Shown here: positions 48,068 through 57,407 of the stretch, piece after piece | Numbering within the stretch: position 1 is the stretch's first letter | Layout: each line of letters opens with the position of its first letter | Assembly (NCBI RefSeq): GCF_900291475.1 | Contig: NZ_OLMM01000005.1 | Coordinates: forward strand, 428,592-492,591 | Length of the DNA stretch: 64,000 nucleotides | Origin: Acidaminococcus hominis | GTDB lineage: Bacteria > Bacillota > Negativicutes > Acidaminococcales > Acidaminococcaceae | Direction of reading: 5' to 3' | Notes under the pieces: model-generated | Seen by the model: only the letters and a program-made list of their open reading frames with translations | What the model was told of the DNA's origin: nothing | Databases searched by the model: none | Translations under genes and position numbers: made by a program

Positions 48068-49178
48068 TTAGTTTTTCAGATACTTGGTGAAGAATTGGGT
48101 GAGTTTGCCCCAGGGAATCAGGTCCACCTTATCGTACAGGTCCACATGGCCGGCGCCCTTTACGTAGTACATACAGTTCCTTGGGTTCTGCTGCCCGGCG
48201 GTAGGCGTCTTCGCTGAATTCCTTGGAATGGGCCTGGTCGCCGGTAATAAACAGCATGGGCCGGGGAGAGATGGTCTCGATATCTTCAAAGGGATAGAAG
48301 TTCATAAACTTTACGTTGCTGACCAGGGTCGGATGGGTGGTATGTTCCGGATTTTCTCCCGGCGTAGTGTAGGAGCCCCGGGTGGTGCGGTAGAAATCAT
48401 AGAATTCCTTTTGGATGGGGTTGGTGCTGCTGTCAATGGCGTGGGTGGTGCCGCTGGTATATTTTACGGGAGCTCCGTCAGCTTCTGCCCAGCGTTCCTG
48501 GGCGGCCTGTTCCAGAATGGCCTTGCGCTGTTCCACGGTCTGGGATTTGTTCAGGCCCCAGCGGTTGGCGTTGCCCATATTGTACATGCTTACGGTGGCT
48601 ACGGCCTTCATCCGGGGATCAAGCTTGGCGGCGCTGATGACGAAACTGCCGCTGCCGCAGATGCCCAGAACCCCGATCTTATCCCGGTTGACAAAATTCT
48701 GCTTGCCCAGGTAATCCACGGCGGCACTGAAATCTTCGGCGTAGACATCGGGGTTTACGCTGTTCCGGGGTTGGCCTTCGCTTTCGCCCCAGTAGGACAG
48801 GTCAATGGCCAGGGTTACAAAGCCCTTTTCCGCCAGCTTTTGGGCGTACAGGTCGGAGCTTTGCTCCTTTACGGCGCCCATGGGATGGCCCACAATAATG
48901 GCCGGAAGTTTTTCTGCCTTTTTCAGGTCTTTGGGTACAAACAGGCTGCCGGCTACCTTCATATCATACAGGTTCTTAAAAGAAACCGTCTGTTTGGTCA
49001 CCTGGCTGCTCTTGTAAAAGTTGTCAGGATGGCCGGCGGTATCGGTGGGAGCCGGGGTAGTGGCCGGCAGGGGAGCGAAGAAATCAGCTGCCTGGGCTTT
49101 TCCCGTATAGCCTACTGCTGAAAAGACGCTGCTGCACAGCAGCAGGGATACCATTATTTTTTTTGCTTTGGACATCAT
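48068..49178 (-). pseudogene. Secreted alpha/beta hydrolase, frameshifted by a TACA duplication
   Basis: Signal peptide (to about AQAAD), then an alpha/beta hydrolase: 'AIIVGHPMGAVKEQSS', nucleophile elbow GICGSGSF, and 'PMLFITGDQAHSKEFS'. As read, frame 1 ends at 48129 with an unrelated tail. The missing C-terminus, including the catalytic-His-like GAGHVDLYD and 'FFTKYLKN', continues in another frame down to 48068. The shift is at a tandem TACATACA (48168-48175); deleting one TACA joins the frames at EL-YYVKGAGH. It is either a pseudogene, a switchable gene or a sequencing error. Start at ATG 49178, overlapping the MFS stop. Confidence 0.8.
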
Positions 49179-50359
49179 AATACATTTCCTCCTTTTTGCA
49201 GTACAGAAATTGGGGTACCGGATTGGCTGGTACGCCAGAAAATAAACAGGGCACTGACAGCAGCAAAGAAAACGCCGCCGCTTAAAACGAAACTGGTTCC
49301 ATAGCGGTCAATCAGCTGGCCGCAGAGCAGGCTGGCAGCCATGGTGCCCAAATTGGCGGCTGTCAGGAACAGTCCGTTGGCAAAGGCCGCAGCTTCCGGG
49401 GCCGCAGTGGTCAGCCAGTACTGGTTCATGTTGGCATTGATGCCGCCCAGAATTCCCCAAAGAAGAATTACCAGAGCGGTAAAGCTGGCGGAAGTGCCGG
49501 CCAAGCTCAGCAGCCCATACAGGGCGGCCAGCACAAAGGGAAAGGCTTGGACCGAAGAGCGGGGAAAGCGGATCAGGAGGCCGCCGGAAATATAGCTGCC
49601 CACCACATTGGCCAGCCCATAGAGCAGCAGCAGCAGACTGACGTTTTGGGGGTTCAGGCCGGTGACCCGGTCCAGATAATCTGCCAGGTAGCTGAAGACA
49701 CCGAAGACGGCTCCGTTCATAAATACCACGGCCAAAATGGCCTGCCAAACTACGGGCTTTTTCAGTACGGCCAGCTGGCTGCCATAGCTCAGAACCTGAT
49801 GCACAGGCAGGGAGGGCACCCAAAGCAGGGTTGCCAGGAAGGCCAGGGCTGTTACTGCTGCGAAAAACAGCAGGGACGCTTCTAAAGAAAATTGGGCGGC
49901 CAGAAAGTTGCTGACGGGAACGCCTACCACCATGCCGGCGGCGGTGCCAATCATTACCTTGCCCACGGCTTTGGGGCCCTCACCAGCGGGTGCCTCCTGG
50001 GCGGCTGCGGCAAAGGCCAGGGAGCAGTACACCGGATGAAAGAAGGCGGGAATGATCCGGGCGGCCAAAAGTACGGCAAAACTGTCGGTAAAAGCAGAAA
50101 GCAGGTTGCATACGGCGAAAAGCCCCAGCACAAAAAGCATGACGGTTTTCCGGTTGAAGCGGGAAAACAGCAGGGGCATAACGGGCCCGGCCCCGGCAAC
50201 TACCAGGGCGAACAAGCTGACCAAAAGGCCTGCCTGGGAGATGGGAACGGAAAAGCGTTCAGCCACAGCGGGCAGAATGCCAATGACTCCCATTTCCGTA
50301 TTCAAGATGCCGAATACGCCTATGGCTAAAATAAAGAGAAATAAACGCAGGTTTTTCAT
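49175..50359 (-). CDS. MFS exporter (DHA1/AraJ-like)
   Basis: 394 residues from ATG 50359 (AAAGGAG upstream). Twelve predicted membrane segments. The family pattern is 'FGILNTEMGVIGILP' in helix 1, 'RFNRKTVML' in the helix 2-3 loop, and 'GGINANMNQYWL'. The DHA1 group exports sugars, drugs or other small molecules with proton antiport. First gene of the operon; its stop overlaps the start of the alpha/beta hydrolase (ATGA), so the two products probably belong to one process. Confidence 0.9.
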   Translation of the reverse strand: MKNLRLFLFILAIGVFGILNTEMGVIGILPAVAERFSVPISQAGLLVSLFALVVAGAGPVMPLLFSRFNRKTVMLFVLGLFAVCNLLSAFTDSFAVLLAARIIPAFFHPVYCSLAFAAAAQEAPAGEGPKAVGKVMIGTAAGMVVGVPVSNFLAAQFSLEASLLFFAAVTALAFLATLLWVPSLPVHQVLSYGSQLAVLKKPVVWQAILAVVFMNGAVFGVFSYLADYLDRVTGLNPQNVSLLLLLYGLANVVGSYISGGLLIRFPRSSVQAFPFVLAALYGLLSLAGTSASFTALVILLWGILGGINANMNQYWLTTAAPEAAAFANGLFLTAANLGTMAASLLCGQLIDRYGTSFVLSGGVFFAAVSALFIFWRTSQSGTPISVLQKGGNVL

Positions 50360-50379
50360 AGACTCTCCTTTCTGCAAAC

Positions 50380-50416
50380 AGTATAAACTAGGAAAAGATG
50401 AATAACAAATACCTAT
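50380..50416 (-). promoter_or_regulatory. Promoter and shared 16-bp element of the MFS-hydrolase operon
   Basis: On the minus strand TTGTTA (50408-50403), 17-base spacer, TATACT (50385-50380). The same ATAGGTATTTGTTATT that covers the flavodoxin -35 covers this -35 (50416-50401). Confidence 0.7.
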
Positions 50417-50460
50417 ATACTTTTATAAATTATGCTTTAAGAGCATAAAAATAAAGAAAG

Positions 50461-50493
50461 CCGCTTCAGGCCCAAATTGGGCTTTAGAAGCGG
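50461..50493 (-). terminator. Second hairpin downstream of potD
   Basis: CCGCTTC / GAAGCGG with an inner GCCC/GGGC stem. Reading on the minus strand it is followed by CTTTCTTTATTTTT. Confidence 0.55.
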
Positions 50494-50551
50494 TATTCTT
50501 TTGATAGGAGCAGTTAGATGTAAAAACGGGAAAAGCCCCTGAGAATGGAAA

Positions 50552-50585
50552 AGAACCCGGCAGAAGGTGTGTTCTGTCGGGTTCT
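50552..50585 (-). terminator. Terminator of potABCD
   Basis: Minus strand GAACCCGACAGAA / TTCTGCCGGGTTC, then TTTT, 13 bases after the potD stop. Confidence 0.8.
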
Positions 50586-50597
50586 TGCTCTTGTTGC

Positions 50598-51653
50598 TTA
50601 TTTGACGGTCTTCAGCTCCGTCCAGTAATGGTCGTACATGGTAATGGCATCTCCAATATCGTGGAGCCATTCTCCTTTGGAGAAGTTGTCCGCTGCGGTT
50701 TGCAGCATGGGATCCTCCAGGAATTCCTTGGAGTGGAATTCCCGGGCTTTCACGTTGGGGTCGTTGTAGCCGATGTATTCGTAGTTCTGGGCGCTGACCT
50801 TGGGGTCATACAGGAAGTTGATGAATTTCTCCGCCAGTTCCTTGTGTTTGGCCCCTTTGGGAATGGCCAGGGCATCGGCCCAGACAGTGGTGCCTTCCTT
50901 GGGAATCACAAAGCCCAGGTTGGGGTTGTCCAGATGGCTGAAGTAGGCATCGCCGGACCACATGGTTCCAATCCAGCCTTCTTCGGCAATGAATTTCTGC
51001 TTCAGGCTGTCCGTATCATAGGCCAGTACCCCGGGGGCCAGGGCTTTCAAGTCCTCGAAAGACTTTTTCACCTGTTCCGGATCCGTGGAATTGTAGGAAT
51101 AGCCGTTTTTCTTCAGCCCCATGCCCAGTACTTCCCGGCTGTCGTTCAGAAGAATGACACGGCCTTTGTACTTGGGGTCCCACAGGTCATTCCAGGAGGT
51201 GGGCGGGGTCTTGATGTACTTCTTGTTGTACACAATGCCCGTCATGCCCCAGGTATAGACCACGGAATATTCCTGGTTGGGGTCAAATTCCGGGTGCTGC
51301 AGCTCGGGGGTCAGGTTTTGGATGTTGGGCATGGCTGCCTTATCCAGCTTTTCCAGCATACCCAGCTTGATCATGGTGGAAACCATGTAGTCCGAGGGCT
51401 GGATCAGGTCATACTGGGCGCCGCCGGCCTGGAGTTTGGCCAGCAGTTCTTCGTTGTTGGAGAACACGTCGTAGTTGACCTTGCAGTTATATTCCTTTTC
51501 AAATTCCTTGATCAGGGCGGGATCGTAGATATCCGCCCAGCTGTACAGGTTCAGCACTTCCTTATCGCTGTCCTTGTCACTGCCGCAGCCGGTACTGAAA
51601 AGGGCGGTGAGAAGGGTCAGACAGACCAAAAAGAAAATCTTAATTTTTTTCAT
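50598..51653 (-). CDS. potD: Spermidine/putrescine-binding lipoprotein
   Basis: 351 residues with a lipobox FSTGC (Cys23). PotD-like binding protein: 'LNLYSWADIYDPALIKEFEKEY' in part, 'YDLIQPSDYMVSTMIKLGML', 'YSVVYTWGMTGIVYNKKYI', 'MWSGDAYFS'. The aromatic and acidic residues that hold polyamines (Trp, Tyr, Asp) are present in these segments. Last gene of potABCD; starts 4 bases after the potC stop region. Confidence 0.94.
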   Translation of the reverse strand: MKKIKIFFLVCLTLLTALFSTGCGSDKDSDKEVLNLYSWADIYDPALIKEFEKEYNCKVNYDVFSNNEELLAKLQAGGAQYDLIQPSDYMVSTMIKLGMLEKLDKAAMPNIQNLTPELQHPEFDPNQEYSVVYTWGMTGIVYNKKYIKTPPTSWNDLWDPKYKGRVILLNDSREVLGMGLKKNGYSYNSTDPEQVKKSFEDLKALAPGVLAYDTDSLKQKFIAEEGWIGTMWSGDAYFSHLDNPNLGFVIPKEGTTVWADALAIPKGAKHKELAEKFINFLYDPKVSAQNYEYIGYNDPNVKAREFHSKEFLEDPMLQTAADNFSKGEWLHDIGDAITMYDHYWTELKTVK

Positions 51654-51656
51654 GGC

Positions 51657-52454
51657 TCAGTCCTTTCTGGAAGAATGATACCCCTGCTTTTGCAGCAGTT
51701 GGGAAACAACCACCAGGGAAATGGTGATCAGCATCATGCAGGTGGAAAGGGCGTTGATCTGAGGCGAAATTCCCCGTTTTACCATGGCGTAAATGTACAG
51801 GGGAAGGGTGGTGGAGTTGGGCCCGGCCACAAAGAAGCTGATGACAAAGTCATCAATGGACAGGGTAAAGGCCATCAGGGCTCCTGCCACAATGCCCGGA
51901 AGGATCATGGGGAAGGTCACATACCGGAAAGCCTGCCAGGGAGTGGCGTACAGATCGCTGGCCGCTTCTTCCAGGTCCTGCCGGCAGCCTTCCAGCCGGG
52001 CTCCTACGGTGATAATCACGAAGGACAGGCAGAAGGTAATGTGGGCAATGGTCAGGGTGATTTTGCCCAAAGGAATGCCGGCCTGGGAGAACAGCACCAA
52101 AAGGGACAGGCCCATAACGATTTCCGGAATCAGGATGGGCAGGTACAGCAGGCTGTTCATGGCAGCCTTGTACTTGTACTGGTACCGGTGAAGGGCCAGG
52201 GCGGCCATGGTACCCATAATGGTGGTAACTACCGTAGTAATGGAAGCAATAATCAAGCTGTTGCCCAGGGCGGACAGCACTTGGTCATCGTGGAGCAGGG
52301 AAATGTACCATTTCAGGGTAAAGCCCGTCCACACAGCGTTGATTCGGGATTCATTGAAGGAATACAGGGACAAAATCACCAGGGGCAGGTACAGAAACGC
52401 CAAAACCCCCAGGGAATAGGCAACCAAAGTAGCACTACGCCAGCTTTTCTGCAT
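51657..52454 (-). CDS. potC: Spermidine/putrescine permease PotC
   Basis: 265 residues from ATG 52454 after GGGAGG, starting 20 bases inside potB. Six membrane segments and the permease-ATPase coupling motif 'EAASDLYATPWQAFRYVTFPMILPGI' in part. 'FNESRINAVWTGFTLKWY' is typical for PotC. Forms the inner-membrane channel with PotB. Confidence 0.94.
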   Translation of the reverse strand: MQKSWRSATLVAYSLGVLAFLYLPLVILSLYSFNESRINAVWTGFTLKWYISLLHDDQVLSALGNSLIIASITTVVTTIMGTMAALALHRYQYKYKAAMNSLLYLPILIPEIVMGLSLLVLFSQAGIPLGKITLTIAHITFCLSFVIITVGARLEGCRQDLEEAASDLYATPWQAFRYVTFPMILPGIVAGALMAFTLSIDDFVISFFVAGPNSTTLPLYIYAMVKRGISPQINALSTCMMLITISLVVVSQLLQKQGYHSSRKD

Positions 52455-53295
52455 GGTGATGGCCTCCCTTCTGGGCCTGGAGGGCCTTATAGTAAAGCAC
52501 AATGAGCAGCAGGGCCAAAATGGCCAAGATAATGGACAAGCTGGAGCCGAAAGGCCAATCCCGGGCGGCCAGGAACTGGTCCTGGATGACGTTGCCGATC
52601 AGGGCGCTTTTGGCGCCGCCCATTACATCGGGCACTACAAACATGCCCAGGGAAGAAATGAATACCAGGATGGAGCCGGCGGCTACCCCCGGCATGGTCA
52701 GGGGCAGGGTTACTTTACGGAAAGCTGTAAAGGGTTTGGCGCCCAGGTCACTGGCAGCTTCCAGAAGCCGTTTGTCCATCTGTTCCAGGGAAACGTAGAT
52801 GGGAAGAATCATAAACGGCAGCAGGGCGTAGACCATGCCCAGCATCACTGCATAATCGTTGTACAAAAGAATCATGGGTACTTCAATGACGCCCAAATGG
52901 AGCAGGAAGGTGTTCACCAGGCCTTGGGCCCGGAGAATAATTACCCAGGCGTAGGACCGGATTAGGAAGTTGATCCAGAAAGGAATCATCACCAGGATAA
53001 TCCCCATCTGCTGCCACCGCTTGGGCATGATCATGGCAATGGTGTAGGCAATGGGATAGCCCAGGGCAAAGGTAAACAGCGTGGTCACCACTGCGGTAAA
53101 CAGGGTGGAAGCGAAAATTTGAATGTAAAGAGGCTCAAAAAAACGCACGTAGTTGTTCAGGGTCCAATGAAAAATCACCTGTCCGTAGGTGGAACGGGAG
53201 GCAAAGGATACTGCAACCACAATCAAAAGGGGCAGCGCAAAAAAGATTGTCAGCCACCCCATGGAAGGCAATACCAGCCATTTTCCCCGCTTCAT
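52435..53295 (-). CDS. potB: Spermidine/putrescine permease PotB
   Basis: 286 residues from ATG 53295, whose ATGA overlaps the potA stop. Six membrane segments; coupling motif '[25 protein letters not shown]' in part. '[16 protein letters not shown]' is typical for PotB. Translationally coupled between potA and potC. Confidence 0.94.
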   Translation of the reverse strand: MKRGKWLVLPSMGWLTIFFALPLLIVVAVSFASRSTYGQVIFHWTLNNYVRFFEPLYIQIFASTLFTAVVTTLFTFALGYPIAYTIAMIMPKRWQQMGIILVMIPFWINFLIRSYAWVIILRAQGLVNTFLLHLGVIEVPMILLYNDYAVMLGMVYALLPFMILPIYVSLEQMDKRLLEAASDLGAKPFTAFRKVTLPLTMPGVAAGSILVFISSLGMFVVPDVMGGAKSALIGNVIQDQFLAARDWPFGSSLSIILAILALLLIVLYYKALQAQKGGHHHAEKLA

Positions 53296-54287
53296 TTCGT
53301 CACCCGAACGCTGTCCTTGGCGTTCCACCGGATTCCTACCCGATCATCCGGTTCCCAGCGCTTGTGGTCATCATAGTATTGATAGGCAGTGACCAACTCA
53401 TTGGAATTGTCCAGACGGATGAACACCTTGTCAAAGGTGCCGCAGAACAGGATTTCCACCACGGTGCCGTAATAGAAGGAACCGGGTTTGTCCGGGTCTT
53501 CGTCTTCTTCCTTGGTAACGATGACGAATTCCGGCCGCACGGAAATCAGATGGTCCTCATCTCCCTCAATGTCAAAGAAGTTGTTTTCGCCAATAAAGCT
53601 GGCGGCAAACTTGCTTTTGGGAGCCTGGTAAATCCGGGTGGGGGGATCGTCCTGCTCAATCCGCCCGCCGTTGACGATAATAACACGGTCGCTCATGGTC
53701 AGGGCTTCTTCCTGATCATGGGTTACATAGATGAAAGTGATGCCCAGGCCGCGTTGGAGATTTTTCAAATCCAGCTGCATTTTTTTCCGCAGCTTATAGT
53801 CCAGGGCGCCCAGGGGTTCGTCCAAAAGCAGTACCTTGGGGTTGTTCACCAGAGCCCGGGCGATGGCCACCCGCTGCTGCTGGCCGCCGCTCATCTGCTG
53901 GGGCTTTCGGTAGCGAAGGTTCTCCAATTGGGTCAGGTACAGCACCTGGTCGATGCGTTCCTGCTGTTCTTCCTTGGGGACCTTCTTCATCATCAGGCCA
54001 AAGCGGATGTTGTCCTCCACGGTCATGTGGGGGAACAGGGCGTAATGCTGGAAGACCATATTGACATTGCGTTTATAGGGTGCCAGTTTTGTTACATCTT
54101 CGTCATCCAGATAAATATGACCGGTACTGGGAGTTTCCAGTCCGGCAATCATACGCAGAATGGTAGTTTTACCACAGCCGGACGGTCCCAGCAGGGTAAC
54201 GAATTCTCCGTCGTATATGGTCAAATCCAGCGGCGGAATAATCACGTTGTTCTCAAATTCCTTGGTGATACCCACCAGGCGAATCAT
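53292..54287 (-). CDS. potA: Spermidine/putrescine ABC transporter ATPase
   Basis: 331 residues if started at ATG 54287 ([11 protein letters not shown]), which has GAGAG 9 bases upstream; ATG 54296 directly abuts that site and is less likely. Walker [11 protein letters not shown]-loop FQHYALF, signature MSGGQQQR, Walker [13 protein letters not shown], switch VTHDQEEAL. The C-terminal about 90 residues form the TOBE regulatory domain, including an acidic loop ([10 protein letters not shown]). First gene of potABCD. Confidence 0.94.
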   Translation of the reverse strand: MIRLVGITKEFENNVIIPPLDLTIYDGEFVTLLGPSGCGKTTILRMIAGLETPSTGHIYLDDEDVTKLAPYKRNVNMVFQHYALFPHMTVEDNIRFGLMMKKVPKEEQQERIDQVLYLTQLENLRYRKPQQMSGGQQQRVAIARALVNNPKVLLLDEPLGALDYKLRKKMQLDLKNLQRGLGITFIYVTHDQEEALTMSDRVIIVNGGRIEQDDPPTRIYQAPKSKFAASFIGENNFFDIEGDEDHLISVRPEFVIVTKEEDEDPDKPGSFYYGTVVEILFCGTFDKVFIRLDNSNELVTAYQYYDDHKRWEPDDRVGIRWNAKDSVRVTK

Positions 54288-54334
54288 TTCTTTCATCTCT
54301 CAGTTGTCACGACCTTTCTTATTTTAAACAATAC

Positions 54335-54349
54335 GCACATTATAGCATG
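54335..54349 (-). promoter_or_regulatory. Extended -10 promoter of potABCD
   Basis: Minus strand CATGCTATAATGTGC, with TATAAT at 54344-54339 and an upstream TGC. The identical 15 bases occur at the gdhA promoter. Confidence 0.6.
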
Positions 54350-54584
54350 TTTGCCCCTGCGATAACAGAAAAGAAAGGCAAGAAAAACCCATTTTTTTGT
54401 AAAATTTTCCCGGATTTTGCTACCTTTGAAACGATATTCGAAAAACGGTTCATGTTACGGAAAAGATTGCAGGAATTTCATAGGAGGCTAACGAATATGT
54501 TTCTATGAAATACAGTTTAGATATGAAGCAGAAAGCAGCCAAAATGGGAAAGCCGGATTTTAGGTCCGGGAGAGGAGGTACAGC

Positions 54585-55838
54585 ATGACTACGGTGACAG
54601 CATCGGAGATTGCCCTTCCGCGGGATTTGATCCAGTTTGTGTTTGAAGCTGCCTATATCCAGCGCTGGAATGACCACATTCGTCCCCAGGGCTTTACAGA
54701 GCTTGACAAGCAGGCCCACAAGATGATGATTGCCTATATTCTGGCCCGGTACGAGGAGCAGGATCATCACGCCCAATTGGATTGGCAGGTGCTGATTGAG
54801 GGAGGTATTTTTGAATTCCTCCACCGGATTGTTTTGACGGACATCAAGCCCCCGGTTTTTCACGAATTGATGCGCAAAAGTGGTCCCCGTCTGAATGGGT
54901 GGGTCTATAAGGAACTGGCCAGGAGGGTTCCCTCGTTGGCAGGGTCTGCCTTTATGGACCGGCTGCAGGCGTACCTGGATGGCAATGACCATCCCCTGGA
55001 AAAGCAGCTGCTCCGGGCAGCCCATTATTTGGCCACGGAATGGGAATTCCGGATTATCTATCATATGAATCAGGGAATCTTTGGGGTGGAGGAAATCAAA
55101 ACCGCCATTGCCGACGAAATTGAGGAACACACCAATTTGGCCGGGGTACAGAAGATTGCCATGAACGGGAAAACCCGGAAATTTGTGGACCTGATTGGGA
55201 AGCTTCGCTTCCAGAAACGCTGGTCCCAGTCCCCTCGGATGCCGGAAACCTCCGTTATGGGGCATGTGCTGGTGGTTGCCATTATGGGGTACTTCTGTGC
55301 CCAGTATATGGGAGCCTGCCCTGCCCGGGTGGTCAACGATTTTCTGGCCGGTCTTTGGCATGACCTGCCGGAGGTGCTGACCCGGGATATCATTTCGCCC
55401 ATCAAACGTTCCATTGAAGGCCTGGATGAACTGATCAAGGAAATTGAGCAGCGGCAGATGGAAGAAATCCTGCTGCCCCTTTTGCCGGCAGCGTGGCATA
55501 AGGATATCCTCAACTTCACGGTCAATGAGTTCCGGAACCGGATTTGGGACGGGGGAGAAATGATTCTCCTGTCGGGGGATATCCCTGCCCAGTATAATGC
55601 AGACCGCTATAGCCCGGTGGATGGGGAAGTGCTCAAGGGCTGTGACCATCTGGCTGCCTTTATGGAGGCCTGGCTCAGCGTCCAATGCGGCATTTCTTCC
55701 GTTCATCTGACCCGTGTCATTGACGAATTGCCCCGTCAGTATAAAGGTAAAATTGTAGGGGGAATCCCGTTTGGCCGCATCTATCAACAGTTTATGGAGG
55801 ATGACCCGGCTTCTGGAAAAGGCTGGATTGTTCAATGA
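54585..55838 (+). CDS. HD-domain protein
   Basis: 417 residues, ATG 54585 after GAGGAGG. The HD metal-dependent phosphohydrolase motif is seen in the second half: 'TSVMGHVLVV' (His) and 'FLAGLWHDLPEVLTRDI' (His-Asp, followed by the E-x-x-T-R-D typical of YfbR-like nucleotidases). The N-terminal about 200 residues are helical with no recognized domain beyond a possible second, degenerate HD-like part ('DKQAHKMMIAYILARYEEQ'). It may act on nucleotides; substrate unknown. Divergent from potABCD, upstream of gdhA. Confidence 0.8.
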   Translation: MTTVTASEIALPRDLIQFVFEAAYIQRWNDHIRPQGFTELDKQAHKMMIAYILARYEEQDHHAQLDWQVLIEGGIFEFLHRIVLTDIKPPVFHELMRKSGPRLNGWVYKELARRVPSLAGSAFMDRLQAYLDGNDHPLEKQLLRAAHYLATEWEFRIIYHMNQGIFGVEEIKTAIADEIEEHTNLAGVQKIAMNGKTRKFVDLIGKLRFQKRWSQSPRMPETSVMGHVLVVAIMGYFCAQYMGACPARVVNDFLAGLWHDLPEVLTRDIISPIKRSIEGLDELIKEIEQRQMEEILLPLLPAAWHKDILNFTVNEFRNRIWDGGEMILLSGDIPAQYNADRYSPVDGEVLKGCDHLAAFMEAWLSVQCGISSVHLTRVIDELPRQYKGKIVGGIPFGRIYQQFMEDDPASGKGWIVQ

Positions 55839-55860
55839 ATACAAAATTGTATACAAAATA
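55839..55860. promoter_or_regulatory. Palindromic TTGTATACAA site upstream of gdhA
   Basis: TTGTATACAA (55847-55856) is a perfect 10-bp palindrome inside two direct copies of ATACAAAAT. It lies about 40 bases before the gdhA -10, in the place expected for an operator. Confidence 0.45.
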
Positions 55861-55887
55861 CATAAAAATAAACTGTTATTTCTGAAT

Positions 55888-55902
55888 CATGCTATAATGT
55901 GC
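55888..55902 (+). promoter_or_regulatory. Extended -10 promoter of gdhA
   Basis: CATGCTATAATGTGC with TATAAT at 55893-55898 and upstream TGC. No good -35; identical over 15 bases to the potA promoter core. Confidence 0.6.
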
Positions 55903-55943
55903 ATGTAAGGGTTCACTAGATAATATTTTAGGAGGCGTTACAA

Positions 55944-57182
55944 ATGAGTTTATTTGAAATGGCAAAGATCCCGATGGAAGAAGCTAGCAAGCTGATCAAC
56001 TTGGATCCCAACGCTGAGGCTGTTATTTCTCAACCTGAACGTACTCTGGAAGTTAGCATCCCTGTAAAGATGGATGATGGCACTGTGAAGGTATTCACTG
56101 GCTACCGTTCTCAGAACAGCACCATCCTGGGACCTGCTAAAGGCGGCGTTCGGTACCATCAGAACGTGTCCATGGATGAAGTTAAAACTCTGGGTTTCTG
56201 GATGACCACCAAATGCGCAATTGCTGGTCTGCCTTATGGCGGCGGCAAAGGCGGCATTATCGTTGATCCTTCCAAGCTGTCCAAAGGGGAATTGGAACGC
56301 TTGACTCGTGGCTGGATCGACAAGATTGCTCCGGTAATCGGCGAAAAGAAAGATATCCCTGCTCCTGATGTTAACACCAATGCCCAAATCATGGCTTGGA
56401 TGTGCGATGAATTCTCCAAGATCAGCGGCTCCTACGAACCGGGCTTTATCACTGGTAAAGCAGTTTGCATGGGCGGCTCCCTGGGCAGAACTTCCGCTAC
56501 CGGCCGCGGCGTAATCACTGCAGCTCTGGAAGCTCTGAAAGTAGCTGGCAAGGATCCTAAGAAATCCACCCTGGCTATCCAAGGTTTCGGTAATGTAGGC
56601 AGCTGGACCGCTAAATGCGCTCATGATGCCGGCCTGAAGATTGTTGCTTTGAGCGACATCAGCGGCGGCCTGTATGACGAAAATGGCCTGGATCCCTACA
56701 AACTGGAAGAATACGCTAAGACCAATGGCGGCGTAATCAAAGGCTATCCTGGTGCAAAAGCCATCACCAACGAAGAAGTTCTGGAACAAAAAGTTACCGT
56801 TCTGATTCCGGCTGCTCTGGAACTGCAGATCACCGGCAAGAATGCTGACAAGATCCAAGCTGAAATCATCGTTGAAGCTGCTAACGGCCCGACCGATGCA
56901 GATGCTGATAAGATTCTGCAAAAGAGAGGCATCCCCGTTGTTCCTGATGTTCTGGCCAACGGCGGCGGCGTAACTGTTTCTTACTTCGAATGGGTACAAA
57001 ACCTGTACAGATACTTCTGGACTGAAGAAGAAGTAGTTGAAAGACAGGAAAAAATGATGGTTAAAGCCTTCAAGAACGTTTACGATGCTGCTAAGAAGTA
57101 CAACACCACCATGCGTGTTGGCGCTTACATCGTAGCCCTGAATGCTTTGGCTGAACCCATGAAGCTGAGAGGCATTATCTAA
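55944..57182 (+). CDS. gdhA: Glutamate dehydrogenase (hexameric, small type)
   Basis: 412 residues, ATG 55944 after AGGAGG. Substrate domain: 'KGGVRYHQNVSMDEVKTLGFWMTTKCAIAGLPYGGGKGG' in part, with the catalytic Lys in TTKCA and Asp in PAPDVNTN. NAD(P) domain with GFGNVGSW. In glutamate-fermenting Acidaminococcaceae this enzyme oxidizes glutamate to 2-oxoglutarate as the first step of the hydroxyglutarate pathway, so it may be among the most highly expressed genes; codon choice here is unusually biased toward GCT/GTT/AAA compared with its neighbours. Single gene with strong Shine-Dalgarno and terminator. Confidence 0.96.
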   Translation: MSLFEMAKIPMEEASKLINLDPNAEAVISQPERTLEVSIPVKMDDGTVKVFTGYRSQNSTILGPAKGGVRYHQNVSMDEVKTLGFWMTTKCAIAGLPYGGGKGGIIVDPSKLSKGELERLTRGWIDKIAPVIGEKKDIPAPDVNTNAQIMAWMCDEFSKISGSYEPGFITGKAVCMGGSLGRTSATGRGVITAALEALKVAGKDPKKSTLAIQGFGNVGSWTAKCAHDAGLKIVALSDISGGLYDENGLDPYKLEEYAKTNGGVIKGYPGAKAITNEEVLEQKVTVLIPAALELQITGKNADKIQAEIIVEAANGPTDADADKILQKRGIPVVPDVLANGGGVTVSYFEWVQNLYRYFWTEEEVVERQEKMMVKAFKNVYDAAKKYNTTMRVGAYIVALNALAEPMKLRGII

Positions 57183-57220
57183 GCGAACCCTACAATCGGC
57201 TCACTGTACTGGGAAAGTAC

Positions 57221-57256
57221 ACAAAGCTCCAGGCAAGCAATTGCCTGGAGCTTTTC
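57221..57256 (+). terminator. Terminator of gdhA
   Basis: AAAGCTCCAGGCAA / TTGCCTGGAGCTTT, 14-bp perfect stem with a 4-base loop, then TTTT. Confidence 0.93.
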
Positions 57257-57364
57257 GTCTGTCTGGATAGGAAGGTCCGTATTTGCCTAGCCGTTTTCCA
57301 GCGGCTGGGGCAGCGGGAGCTTGTTCCAGAAGAACGAAGACGGGTATTGCAGCTTAAATAAGGC

Positions 57365-57407
57365 TTGCAATTTGCCGGGGAACATCGTATAATGTATACA
57401 AAATTAT
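57365..57407 (+). promoter_or_regulatory. Promoter of the murI leader, overlapping GTATACAAAATTAT
   Basis: TTGCAA (57365-57370), 17-base spacer, TATAAT (57388-57393). GTATACAAAATTAT (57394-57407) covers the transcription start; the same 14 bases occur at 45205-45218. Confidence 0.75.

Noticed and set aside
50628-52505. 625-codon plus-strand frame across potD-potC
   Set aside because: Shadow of potD and potC, which are unmistakable on the minus strand.
53247-54365. Plus-strand frame opposite potA
   Set aside because: potA has every ABC ATPase motif on the minus strand; the opposite frame shows none.
54450-55856. 468-codon minus-strand frame opposite the HD-domain gene
   Set aside because: The plus-strand gene has a strong Shine-Dalgarno and HD motifs.
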